Assembly: GCA_043744215.1 (NCBI GenBank)
Contig: JAYTVC010000028.1
Span: 1 to 23,402, forward strand
Reading direction: 5' to 3'
Source of the DNA: JBEEJL01 sp043744215
Lineage (GTDB): Bacteria; Pseudomonadota; Gammaproteobacteria; Burkholderiales; JBEEJL01
DNA length: 23,402 bases
Numbering within the stretch: position 1 is the first letter of the stretch; each line of letters starts with the position of its first letter. The translations under genes and the position numbers were made by a program. Of the stretch, positions 15,026 through 23,196 are shown piece after piece. The notes under the pieces are model-generated. The model saw only the letters and a program-made list of their open reading frames with translations, made no database searches and was not told the origin of the DNA.

Positions 15026-17431
15026 TCATTTTCCTGCCGGCATCAAAGTCAGACGGCCTGCTGCGCCGTTTTCAATTTTGTTTCGGTCGGTGCTCATGGA
15101 CAGGTATTCCTGATTGGCCCATTTGTCGGCGAAGTCGGCATAGTGCGGTGACAGCCGGTTGCCTGATTGGCCGGTGGAATGAATGTAGAGCGAGCGGTTC
15201 AAATCGGCCAGATCGTAAATGGCGCGCAGACTGGCGGCGTGGCGGTTGGCGAAAGGTTGCGCTTCGTTGCTGATGGTATGGCGGCCGACATTCACGCTGT
15301 AGCTGTCGCCCGATGAGGGCACGTTGATGTCGAACAGTTTGGCCATTAAGGCCTGCTTGCCGAAGGGTCGGTGTTCCGACAAGGCGAAGTGTGCGGTGCC
15401 CCAGCGCCATTTGCTGGTGTCTTTGCCATAGCGTGTGGTGAGATCATCGATGGCAAGGTCGAGGGCCTGGGCCATGACTTCAGCGCAGGTTTCCATTTTT
15501 TGTGTGGTGATGTTGTCGCACCAGTGTGCTTGCCCGCTGTCGTTTTTCAGGATGTGATGGGTAAATACCGAACGCTGGTCCCAGGCAGTTTTGAATAATT
15601 CGTCGCCCAGTTCATCTGCATAGATAAGCCGTGTGAGCTCGCGATGCCAGGCGGCAAATACCAGCGGCGCGGCATGAAATAAACGCATTTCACCGTTCCA
15701 GTTTTTTACCAGATTAAATGCTTCGCGGCTTTTTTCGCTCGGCGTCATCGATTCGAACAGGGGCTTGAAGTCGCTCACCATTTTTGATTTTACGTCGGCC
15801 TGGATTTTGGCGAAGGTGTCGGGTGTGTGTTCGGGTGTGGCGGCGATGAGCTCGTTAATGCGGTCGGCGCGATAGGGTGGAAACCATTCGCTGGTCAAAT
15901 AGTGTTTGTAATTGGGCGGGGTAATTTTGTGGTTTGCCGTCACGAACTGACCCGACTTCGGGTTGTATTCCTGCGGCAATTCTTCAAACGGAATGAAACC
16001 GGCCCAGTCATATTTGGCATCCCAGCCCGGTGCAGGGGCTTGGCCTTTCAAATTATTTTCCGCCTTGCGAATCGGAATGCGGCCAGGGGCGATGAAGCCG
16101 ATGTTGCCGTCGATGTCGGCATACACCATGTTTTGTTGCGGCGAATGAAAGTCGCGTGCGGCAGCGAGAAACTCTGTCCAGTTATTGGCGCGGTTCATTT
16201 TGAGCCCGGCCTGCATGGATAAATCATCGTCGCGCAATGTCGTCCACTGAAATGCGATGGCATAATTTTGGGGTGTGATCGCGCCGATAGATTTGGAAGC
16301 ATCAGACACAATCGGCCCATGGCGGGATAGGCGCACCGCAAGATTCACGTCCGGCTTGCCTTTGACTTTGATGATCTCGTTGACGATTTGAAATGGTTGC
16401 GAACCTGTGGGCGTCATGTAGTGGGCCGAGTTGGCGGGATCTATTTTTTCTACATATAAATCCTGCACATCGGGATTAGTGTTAGTGAAACCCCATGCGA
16501 TACGGTCGTTATGGCCGAGCACCACATTGGGCACGCCGGGCAAAGTGGCGCCGATGACATTGAGGCCCGGCGCAGACAGGTGTGCAAAATACCAAATGGC
16601 CGGCGCGGACAAGGCGAGGTGCGGGTCGTTCGCCAACAACGGTTTGCCGCTCACACTTTTGTTGCCGTTCACCACCCAATTGTTGGAGCCTGCGCCTTCG
16701 GGTAAATTTTCCGGCGCGATGGCGGCGAGTTTTGTCGCCTCGTTTTGTAGCGCCGAATACATTTTGGATAAATCCGGCGTAATCATTGGCGCATCGCCGG
16801 GATAGGGCGGAATAAATTCTGCAATCTGCGCCGGCGATAATTTTTGCGACAACTGCATGCGCAATAACTCATTCCGCCAGTTGCCGCCCAGATCCCACGC
16901 CATCATTTTGATCCAGCCGACGGAATCGACGGGTGTCCAAGGTTCCGGCTTGATGCCGAGAATTAAAAACTCGGGGGGTAATGCGCGCTTGTTGGACTGG
17001 ATGAATGCATTTACGCCGGCAGCATAGGCATTGAGCGTGTCGCGGGTTTCGGCATTCAAATTTTTCAGCGTCGCTTCTGCGGCGCGCCTGATACCAAGGG
17101 TGCGCAGAAATTTATCCGTATCCAGCACCGACTCACCGAGAATCTCGGATAACCGTCCCGCTGCGATGCGCCGGTTCATCTCCATTTGCCACAGGCGATC
17201 CTGCGCGTGCGCATAACCCAATGCAAAATGCGCATCATCAGCGCTATCGGCATAAATATGTGGCACGGTATAGCGGTCGCGGATAATTTGCGCATTCGAT
17301 TGCAAGCCCTGCAGCGGCACTTTGCCCTCGATAATCGGCAGCGATTGGCTGATATAAATATAGGCGGCTTCTCCCGCAACCAGAATCAGGCAGGCAAGAA
17401 TTACGACAAGCGAAATTATTTTTTTTATCAT
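15026..17431 (-). CDS. Penicillin acylase family N-terminal-nucleophile amidase
   Basis: The 801-residue pre-protein has an N-terminal hydrophobic signal or anchor (about 6-28), so it acts in the periplasm. Family members cut themselves into alpha and beta chains. The predicted cleavage is before Ser249 in EGAG/SNNWVV, which becomes the nucleophile. Numbering from Ser249, His271 (NDPHL) falls at beta-23, as in PvdQ-type acylases. GHNDRIAWGFTN (306-317) and the Asn in VTANHK (Asn500) complete the usual active-site set. Substrates in the family include beta-lactams, N-acyl homoserine lactones and acyl-peptide siderophore precursors, and sequence alone does not decide. The gene begins 13 bp after the alkB stop, suggesting one transcript. 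Confidence 0.93.
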   Translation of the reverse strand: MIKKIISLVVILACLILVAGEAAYIYISQSLPIIEGKVPLQGLQSNAQIIRDRYTVPHIYADSADDAHFALGYAHAQDRLWQMEMNRRIAAGRLSEILGESVLDTDKFLRTLGIRRAAEATLKNLNAETRDTLNAYAAGVNAFIQSNKRALPPEFLILGIKPEPWTPVDSVGWIKMMAWDLGGNWRNELLRMQLSQKLSPAQIAEFIPPYPGDAPMITPDLSKMYSALQNEATKLAAIAPENLPEGAGSNNWVVNGNKSVSGKPLLANDPHLALSAPAIWYFAHLSAPGLNVIGATLPGVPNVVLGHNDRIAWGFTNTNPDVQDLYVEKIDPANSAHYMTPTGSQPFQIVNEIIKVKGKPDVNLAVRLSRHGPIVSDASKSIGAITPQNYAIAFQWTTLRDDDLSMQAGLKMNRANNWTEFLAAARDFHSPQQNMVYADIDGNIGFIAPGRIPIRKAENNLKGQAPAPGWDAKYDWAGFIPFEELPQEYNPKSGQFVTANHKITPPNYKHYLTSEWFPPYRADRINELIAATPEHTPDTFAKIQADVKSKMVSDFKPLFESMTPSEKSREAFNLVKNWNGEMRLFHAAPLVFAAWHRELTRLIYADELGDELFKTAWDQRSVFTHHILKNDSGQAHWCDNITTQKMETCAEVMAQALDLAIDDLTTRYGKDTSKWRWGTAHFALSEHRPFGKQALMAKLFDINVPSSGDSYSVNVGRHTISNEAQPFANRHAASLRAIYDLADLNRSLYIHSTGQSGNRLSPHYADFADKWANQEYLSMSTDRNKIENGAAGRLTLMPAGK

Positions 17432-17444
17432 GTTGCGAGAAATT

Positions 17445-18515
17445 TTATGCCGTGTTTAATTTCGAGGCGCCGTGACTGCCGAGCAAATACGCATCGAGCC
17501 GCTTATGCATGACTGCGCGCCACAACGGCGGCACCAGCGCCAGCCACACCATGCCGGCATAACCGGTGGGCAGTTGCGGGCTGTCGCGTGATGACGCCAA
17601 AGCCTGGTAACGGCGCGAAGGGTTCATGTGATGATCAGGATGCCGCTGTAGATTGAACAACATGCCGTTGGTGAACCACGCGCTGGAATCCCATGCGTGT
17701 TGCAGGTTAACCGGTTCACATTTTCCGTTCACCAATTGCTGACGAGTAAGACCATAATGTTCAATGTAATCAACGGCTTCTAATAACGCGAAGGCGACGG
17801 CACTTTGCGCAACAAAGTAAATCGCCGACCACGCGCCGAATTGTAAACCCAGCGTCAGCGCAATCAGAATCGGCAGTGCGGTGAACCACAACATTTGGTT
17901 ATGCCAACCCCAGCGGGCATAAGCGAATTGTTTCAGCCGCGCACTTTCCAGCGACCATGCGTGCAAGTACGAGCCGATGACGGCGCGTGGCATAAAAGCA
18001 TAGATGCTTTCGCCGAAGCGCGCGGTGGCCGGGTCGCCTGGCGTACCCACGCGCACATGATGACCGCGATTGTGTTCGATGTAAAAATGGCCGTAGCTGA
18101 CGCTGACCAATAATATTTTAGATAACATCCGTTCGAACGCCGATTTTTTGTGGCCCAGCTCGTGGGCCACCGTGATGCCAATGGCACCGGCCGCGTAGCC
18201 GATGCCGAATGTTATGGCCATGCGCGCCTCCAGCGGCACGCCGGGTTGCGCCACCATATAGGCTCCCCATACCTGAACGGCGAGTTGCAGCGGAACATAC
18301 AGAACAGGAATCACGCGAAAGAAAAACTGTTGCTCCAGGTGACGGGTTTGTTGCTCATTCGGGCGTGAGTAGTAAGGCCCGATGAGCCAATCGAGCACGG
18401 GGAAGAGCACAAGCAGCAGGGCGCCCGCATGGTAGTAGCCGGAATAAAAAGCCGCGACCGGCATCAGCGGCAGGCCGACACCCAGCAGAAAACTGAAACG
18501 GGTTACGAGATTCAT
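17445..18515 (-). CDS. alkB: AlkB-type alkane 1-monooxygenase
   Basis: This integral-membrane non-heme di-iron enzyme hydroxylates medium-chain alkanes at the terminal carbon, using O2 and electrons from rubredoxin. The 356-residue protein has about six membrane spans and all the histidine boxes: HELGHK (118-123), EHNRGHHV (147-154), DYIEHYGL (249-256, the AlkB-specific NYxEHYGL-like box) and LQRHPDHHMNP (289-299). This pattern separates AlkB from fatty-acid desaturases. The start has a strong ribosome-binding site (GGTGAGG). No rubredoxin or rubredoxin reductase gene lies nearby, so the electron partners must be elsewhere. The acylase gene follows 13 bp downstream, and an ABC exporter gene diverges upstream. 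Its true substrate may be an alkyl chain other than an n-alkane. Confidence 0.93.
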   Translation of the reverse strand: MNLVTRFSFLLGVGLPLMPVAAFYSGYYHAGALLLVLFPVLDWLIGPYYSRPNEQQTRHLEQQFFFRVIPVLYVPLQLAVQVWGAYMVAQPGVPLEARMAITFGIGYAAGAIGITVAHELGHKKSAFERMLSKILLVSVSYGHFYIEHNRGHHVRVGTPGDPATARFGESIYAFMPRAVIGSYLHAWSLESARLKQFAYARWGWHNQMLWFTALPILIALTLGLQFGAWSAIYFVAQSAVAFALLEAVDYIEHYGLTRQQLVNGKCEPVNLQHAWDSSAWFTNGMLFNLQRHPDHHMNPSRRYQALASSRDSPQLPTGYAGMVWLALVPPLWRAVMHKRLDAYLLGSHGASKLNTA

Positions 18516-18605
18516 TACCTCACCTATCTGTTCGTTGCGCGTTTGGGCATGCGATCGGATTGACCGTCTGCTGCTTTTCCGCCACGCTTACGTTCATTCC
18601 ATTTA

Positions 18606-20444
18606 TTGCGCCAAATTCCATTGTATAACTCAAGCGCCGAAACTGCACTGCCCGACAAAAAACCAGCGCGCAACGTGCGCGATCTGGCCAAGCTGCGGGC
18701 GCTGCTTGCCTTTATCTGGCCGTATCGTCGGCGCATGGCCGTTGCGATGGTGGCGCTGGCCGTCGCCGCAGGCGCGCTGCTCACTATCGGTCAGGGCTTG
18801 AAGCAGGTGATCGATAAAGGTTTCAGCGCGGCCGACGCGACCCAACTCGACAGCGCACTGTTCGCCATGCTGGGCCTTGTCAGCGTGCTCGGGCTGGCGA
18901 CATTCACACGCTATTATTTGATCTCGTGGGTAGGCGAACGTTTCACCGCCGACCTGCGCCGTGCGGTGTTCGACCACATCATGAAACTGTCGCCGGGGTT
19001 TTTTGAAATTACCCGCACGGGCGAAGTCATCTCGCGGCTCACCAACGATACGACGGTGGTGGAAACGGTGGTGGGCGGCGCGTTTTCCTATGCGCTGCGC
19101 AACCTGGTGCTGTTTATCGGCGGCATGGTAATGCTGGTGATTACCAGCCCGAAGCTGACGTTATTGGTGTTGGCCGGCGTGCCCATCGTGTTGTTACCGA
19201 TCATATTGTATGGCCGCCGCGTGCGCAAAATGTCGCGGGCGATTCAGGATCGCGTGGCCGAAGTGAGTGCCCATATCGACGAGACCTTGCATGAAATCCG
19301 CACGGTGCAGGCTTACACCCACGAAACGCAAGACATGCAAAAGTTCGGCGAGCGGGTGGAGAACGTGTTCGGCACCGCCGTGCGCCGTGCCCGTGCGCAG
19401 GCGACACTGATCGCCCTGGTGATCGTTTTGGTGTTCGGCGCGGTGGGCGTGATTTTGTGGATCGGCGGTCACGACATGCTGGCGGGGCGCATCACCGCCG
19501 GTGAGCTATCGGCATTTATTTTTTATGCCATTCTGGTGGCCAACGCGGTGAACGCGGTGACAGAAGTGTACGGTGATTTGCAGCGTGCCGCCGGCGCATC
19601 GGAGCGGCTAATGGAAATTTTGCACACCGAGCCACAGATTCGCGCGCCGGCGAATCCTGTCGCGCTGCCATCGATTTCAACAGGCGAGGTCGTCTTCGAC
19701 GAGGTGACATTTCATTATCCATCGCGGCCCGACACACCAGCGCTGGATCATTTTTCGCTGCGCGTGTCACCGGGAGAAAAGCTGGCACTCGTCGGCCCAT
19801 CAGGCGCAGGCAAGACCACCGTGTTTCAATTGCTGCTACGTTTTTACGATGCCGACAGCGGCGGTATTTTTATCGATGGCGTTGAATTGAAATCGGCCGA
19901 CCCGTTGCAGGTGCGCTCGCGCATCGCGCTTGTCGCGCAAGACCCGGTTATTTTCGCCGCCAGCGTGCGGGACAACGTGCGCTACAGCCGCCCCGATGCC
20001 AGCGATGCCGACGTCATGGCCGCTTGCGAGGCGGCGTATGCGAACGAATTCATCGCGCGCATGCCGCAAGGCATGGACGCGCAATTGGGTGAGCGGGGCG
20101 TGCGCTTATCCGGCGGGCAGCGTCAGCGCTTGTCGATTGCGCGGGCGATTTTGTCGCGACGGCCGATACTATTGCTCGATGAAGCCACCAGCGCACTCGA
20201 CGCAGAAAGCGAGCGCATGGTGCAACTCGCGTTGGAAAGTTTAATGCGCGATCGCACCACGCTCATCATCGCCCACCGCCTGGCCACCGTACAAAATGCC
20301 GACCGCATCGCCGTGATGGAGCGAGGAAAAATTATCAGCGTCGGCACCCACGCCAGCCTGGTGGCAGAAAACGGTTTATACGCAAGGCTTGCCGCGATGC
20401 AATTTCGCGCCGCAGACCTTGATTCGGCGATTATTCATAACTAA
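18606..20444 (+). CDS. ABC-B family exporter, MsbA-like (fused membrane and ATPase domains)
   Basis: The protein has about 612 residues. A six-span transmembrane domain (about 35-330) is followed by a nucleotide-binding domain (about 365-600). The latter has Walker A GPSGAGKTT (about 397-405), the Q-loop in LVAQDP, signature LSGGQRQR (about 501-508), Walker B ILLLDEAT (about 521-528) and the H-loop in IIAHRLAT. It is a half-transporter that works as a homodimer, exporting lipids, drugs or peptides. The start is unclear: no ATG is available before the first span. TTG codons at 18606 and 18621 and a GTG further on compete, and none has a clear ribosome-binding site. The stop codon lies inside a copy of the AT-rich repeat. 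The gene is divergent from alkB across 90 bp. Confidence 0.93.
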   Translation: MRQIPLYNSSAETALPDKKPARNVRDLAKLRALLAFIWPYRRRMAVAMVALAVAAGALLTIGQGLKQVIDKGFSAADATQLDSALFAMLGLVSVLGLATFTRYYLISWVGERFTADLRRAVFDHIMKLSPGFFEITRTGEVISRLTNDTTVVETVVGGAFSYALRNLVLFIGGMVMLVITSPKLTLLVLAGVPIVLLPIILYGRRVRKMSRAIQDRVAEVSAHIDETLHEIRTVQAYTHETQDMQKFGERVENVFGTAVRRARAQATLIALVIVLVFGAVGVILWIGGHDMLAGRITAGELSAFIFYAILVANAVNAVTEVYGDLQRAAGASERLMEILHTEPQIRAPANPVALPSISTGEVVFDEVTFHYPSRPDTPALDHFSLRVSPGEKLALVGPSGAGKTTVFQLLLRFYDADSGGIFIDGVELKSADPLQVRSRIALVAQDPVIFAASVRDNVRYSRPDASDADVMAACEAAYANEFIARMPQGMDAQLGERGVRLSGGQRQRLSIARAILSRRPILLLDEATSALDAESERMVQLALESLMRDRTTLIIAHRLATVQNADRIAVMERGKIISVGTHASLVAENGLYARLAAMQFRAADLDSAIIHN

Positions 20445-20466
20445 TTGATTATATTCAATTATTTTA
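20438..20466 (-). repeat. AT-rich dispersed repeat overlapping the ABC-exporter stop codon
   Basis: The core, read on the minus strand, is ATAATCAATTAGTTA (20438-20452). It aligns with the copy at 3319-3345 through most of its length, including TTGATTATATT. The TAA stop at 20442-20444 lies inside it, so the last codons (His-Asn-stop) are formed by the repeat. Confidence 0.75.
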
Positions 20467-20478
20467 TTTGCTTATGAC

Positions 20479-20512
20479 AAAAAAAAGCCTCCTTCTTGTT
20501 ACCGAAGGAGGC
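20479..20512 (-). terminator. Intrinsic terminator of the small membrane-protein gene
   Basis: GCCTCCTTC (20487-20495) and GAAGGAGGC (20504-20512) form a 9-bp GC-rich stem with an 8-base loop. On the minus strand the stem is followed at once by eight T residues (complement of A8 at 20479-20486). On the plus strand no T run follows, so it serves the minus-strand gene that ends at 20609. Confidence 0.88.
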
Positions 20513-20608
20513 GCTGGTGCCATAGAAGCCACACAGTCAAATGAATACCAAGGAGATTACTCGCTACTCAACTACTGCCACTGCTACTACAACAACAAAA
20601 ATGACGAA

Positions 20609-20917
20609 CTATTTTTGCCGGCGCTGCAACAAACCCAAGCCCGCCAAACCGGCTGCCACCAGCCACACCGCAACGGGAATGGTCGAGGTGGAGGAAGATC
20701 CTTCTGAAACCGATTCGGCTATCGGCTGCGCGTAGGCTCTTGGCCCATCAGCCAAGGCGACAACCGCGCTATTTGGCGCGGACTGCGCCATGGCTTGTTG
20801 TTCGTCTGCCGTGAAATTTTTCCGGATGGTTTTCTCATCTGTTTTTTGCGCCAAAACGCTGCCCGAAACCATCAGGCTCAAAATTAAAGCCATACGCGAT
20901 AATATTTTCAAATTCAT
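20609..20917 (-). CDS. Small secreted protein with VPLPA/PEP-CTERM-like C-terminal anchor
   Basis: The protein has 102 residues. An N-terminal signal peptide (1-23, ending GSVLAQ) is followed by a short polar region, a Ser/Thr linker (EGSSSTST, about 72-79), and then IPVAVWLVAAGLAGLGL and a basic tail QRRQK. That tripartite tail of Pro-containing motif, hydrophobic span and Arg cluster resembles the VPLPA variant of PEP-CTERM sorting signals read by exosortases. No exosortase gene is in the window. It may simply be a small membrane protein with a C-terminal anchor. The ATG at 20917 was chosen because GGAG lies 7 bp upstream and the signal peptide starts there. A strong terminator lies about 100 bp downstream. 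Confidence 0.7.
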   Translation of the reverse strand: MNLKILSRMALILSLMVSGSVLAQKTDEKTIRKNFTADEQQAMAQSAPNSAVVALADGPRAYAQPIAESVSEGSSSTSTIPVAVWLVAAGLAGLGLLQRRQK

Positions 20918-21266
20918 GGAACCGCTCCGCTCACCGTCATTCAAATCACAAAGAACTACCTGTTAACGTTTTACTTTTGATGATTTAGTCTAGGCAATGC
21001 GGCGGGTCATTTCAATGCGGGTTGCAAAGGTATTTGGAGGGGGGCAACACTGTAGGAGAAACTACGCAGTAAGTTTAATTTTTAGAGTGTGAAACATTGC
21101 ACTGATTTGTTAAAAACAGAGGAGTAATGTGAATTGGCGAGGAGATTTTCACATTAGCCGCCGAGTTTGAATGTGTCTATTTAAACTTAAGGAATTTTAG
21201 CCGAACGAAGTGAAAAACAGGTAGTGATTTGACGGCATCCTGAATAATCAATAGGAGTGCAAAATC
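20918..21266. other. Intergenic region between two divergent secreted-protein genes
   Basis: These 349 bases contain no supportable gene. They must hold the promoters of the small anchored protein (leftward) and of the DUF4864 gene (rightward). Near the right end, ATAATCAATAG (21244-21254) resembles the core of the AT-rich repeat and runs straight into the AGGAG ribosome-binding site (21253-21257), much as in the eno leader. Confidence 0.5.
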
Positions 21267-21737
21267 ATGAAGTGTTTCAGAGTTTTACTTGTCGCAGCCG
21301 GCCTTAGCGCCACGCTGCTAACCCATACCTGCTTAGCCCAATCCGAGCTTACCCAGGCTGACGCAATGGAAGCCCAGTCGCTTTCCGACGCGGAGACCGC
21401 CGAGATTCGTTCGGTGGTTCGGCAACAACTCAATGCCATCGAACGTAACGATGCCGAAATGGCGTTTGCCTTCGCCACACCCGGTGTGCAGGAGGCATTT
21501 GGCACGTCGGAACGGTTTTTATATATGGTCCGGCGCGGTTATGGCGCGCTTTACCGTCCGCGCCACATCGAGTTTTTGGAGATGACCGTGGTGAATGGTG
21601 AAGTGGTGCAGCCCGTGCGCCTCGTAGCGCCCGATGGCACGGTCGAAGTCGCATTGTATGAAATGCAACTGCAAACCGATAATCAGTGGCGCATTAACGG
21701 TTGCGATTTGGCCAAGTCGAACGTGCAGTCTATTTAG
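21267..21737 (+). CDS. DUF4864 domain secreted protein
   Basis: The protein has 156 residues. A signal peptide (about 1-24, LLVAAGLSATLLTHTCLAQ) leads into a single small domain with the DUF4864 pattern: a helix VVRQQLNAIERNDAEMAFAFATPGVQEAFG, then MVRRGYGALYRPRHIEF, then VVNGEVVQPVRLVAPDG and the terminal QWRINGC. The fold is probably NTF2/SnoaL-like (inference). No catalytic role is known. AGGAG nine bases upstream fixes the start. It converges with the GST gene, the two stops being only 7 bp apart. Confidence 0.82.
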   Translation: MKCFRVLLVAAGLSATLLTHTCLAQSELTQADAMEAQSLSDAETAEIRSVVRQQLNAIERNDAEMAFAFATPGVQEAFGTSERFLYMVRRGYGALYRPRHIEFLEMTVVNGEVVQPVRLVAPDGTVEVALYEMQLQTDNQWRINGCDLAKSNVQSI

Positions 21738-21744
21738 GTTACGT

Positions 21745-22386
21745 TTACTTCTGCGCTCCCGGCTGCTGGTCCGGTTGCGCCTTGTCGAAAGCGGGCAATG
21801 CCATGCACGCGGCGTAGATGCGTTGAATCGTGGGGAAATTTTCCAGCGGGCAGTTAAAGCGCAGTGCATTCGCCACCTGCGGCACGAGGCAAATATCCGC
21901 CAGCGTCGGCTGGTTGCCATGACAAAATTTCCCCGTGTGCGCATCGTGCACCAGCATCGCCTCAATCGCCGCGAGACCTTCACCTACCCACAGCCGATAC
22001 CAGGTGTTCACCGTGTCTTCGTTGTGTCCCAGCGGATCGCGTAAATAATCCAGAATGCGTTTGTTGTTTAGCGGATGAATGTCGCACGCGATGGTCAGTG
22101 CCATCGCGCGGATGCGCGCGCGTTCCGCCGCCGTGCCAGGAAGAAACGCGGGCGCAGGATGCGTCTCATCGAGATATTCGCAAATCGCCAGCGATTGCGT
22201 GAATGTTTTTTTTCCATCGATCAGCATTGGCACAAATCCCTGCGGATTTTTTTCGCGAAACGATGCTTCGTGCTGCTCGTTTTTTCCGAGATGAATCGGA
22301 ATCGATTCGTACGGCAGGTTTTTCAAATTCAGCGCGATGCGCACGCGGTAAGAAGCGGACGAGCGCCAGAAGTCGTAGAGCTGCAT
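21745..22386 (-). CDS. maiA: Zeta-class glutathione S-transferase, maleylacetoacetate isomerase-like
   Basis: The protein has 213 residues. The thioredoxin-like N-terminal domain opens MQLYDFWRSSASYRVRIALN, carrying the zeta-class SSxSxRVRIAL motif (residues 9-19). The glutathione-binding NPQGFVPML and QSLAICEYLDE follow, then a helical C-terminal domain with CDIHPLNNKRIL and PTLADICLVPQ. Zeta-class enzymes use glutathione to isomerise maleylacetoacetate in tyrosine breakdown, or maleylpyruvate in gentisate breakdown (NagL). No hmgA, fahA or gentisate genes are adjacent, so the pathway is undecided and the symbol is provisional. The gene is divergent from the Nudix gene. Confidence 0.85.
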   Translation of the reverse strand: MQLYDFWRSSASYRVRIALNLKNLPYESIPIHLGKNEQHEASFREKNPQGFVPMLIDGKKTFTQSLAICEYLDETHPAPAFLPGTAAERARIRAMALTIACDIHPLNNKRILDYLRDPLGHNEDTVNTWYRLWVGEGLAAIEAMLVHDAHTGKFCHGNQPTLADICLVPQVANALRFNCPLENFPTIQRIYAACMALPAFDKAQPDQQPGAQK

Positions 22387-22482
22387 AATATTGCCTCAAT
22401 TGGTTTGTTGATAGAGTTCATCGGTAAAATGCACTAAGCAAAATGCAATCCCTGCCAAAAATTCAATTCCATCGCTTTGCCC

Positions 22483-22505
22483 TATAATAATCGAATCAAT
22501 TCGAT
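22483..22505 (+). promoter_or_regulatory. Candidate promoter and operator of the Nudix gene
   Basis: A perfect TATAAT (22483-22488) lies 40 bp before the Nudix ATG. It is followed at once by the inverted repeat ATCGAAT-CA-ATTCGAT (22490-22505), which would lie near the transcription start. No good -35 box is visible at 16-18 bp. Repressor binding is an inference. Confidence 0.45.
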
Positions 22506-22527
22506 CAGGCAGCATAAAGCGTCAAGC

Positions 22528-23196
22528 ATGAATCCCGATTTTGCCCATCACTTGAAGCCGGCCATAGACATCTCGCGCGACTGGGTTGCCACGCGCTTAG
22601 CTGCCGTGCGAAGTATTGCCGCACCTTTTGGCGATGCGGGCCACGAAACGCCGTTTCCCCGTAAAGACGGTTCGCCGCGCGGCCAGATCACGCCGGCGGG
22701 TGTGCTCGTGGCGCTGGTAAACCGCGATGAGGGCGTGCACGTTGTGCTGACGCAGCGCACGGAACATTTATCCGACCACGCCGGGCAAATCAGTTTTCCT
22801 GGCGGGCGGGCGGAAGCGCACGATGCCACCATTATCGACACGGCCTTGCGCGAAACGGAAGAAGAAATCGGCCTCGCGCGCATGCATGTGCAGGTGTTGG
22901 GCACGCTGCCCGATTACCATACCGTGACGGGTTATCGTGTGACACCCGTCGTCGGTTGGGTGGACGCGCCAGTGAGTTTCAAACCCGATCCGTTCGAAGT
23001 GGCCGAAGTGTTTGAAGTGCCGCTGACATTTTTTCTGGATGCGGCCAATCATCAGCGGCACAGCTTGATGCGCGAAGGGGTAGAACGGTTTTATTACGCC
23101 ATGCCTTATGATGGCCACTATATTTGGGGTGCGACGGCGGGCATGTTGGTGACGCTGCAACGGGTTTTAATGCGGGATGAAAAAAATCATGAATAA
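22528..23196 (+). CDS. Nudix hydrolase, CoA pyrophosphatase type
   Basis: The protein has 222 residues. The family hydrolyses CoA and its thioesters to 3',5'-ADP and phosphopantetheine. The CoA-type signature LTQRTEHLSDHAGQISFPGG (residues about 74-93) runs into the Nudix box, with GGR, the acidic DATIIDTA stretch, and RETEEEIGL (108-116). The UPF0035-like leader before the box is what distinguishes CoA-type enzymes from other Nudix proteins. The ATG at 22528 (MNPDFAHHLK) was chosen over an in-frame upstream extension beginning with a non-ATG codon that would include the TATAAT and palindrome. The downstream lipoprotein gene overlaps its end by 8 bp, indicating translational coupling. Confidence 0.93.
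   Translation: MNPDFAHHLKPAIDISRDWVATRLAAVRSIAAPFGDAGHETPFPRKDGSPRGQITPAGVLVALVNRDEGVHVVLTQRTEHLSDHAGQISFPGGRAEAHDATIIDTALRETEEEIGLARMHVQVLGTLPDYHTVTGYRVTPVVGWVDAPVSFKPDPFEVAEVFEVPLTFFLDAANHQRHSLMREGVERFYYAMPYDGHYIWGATAGMLVTLQRVLMRDEKNHE

Noticed and set aside
20541..20735. Thr-rich 64-codon frame near the terminator
   Set aside because: It lies in the 3' part and downstream region of the small anchored-protein gene on the other strand, and the Thr run comes from an ACT/ACA-rich stretch.
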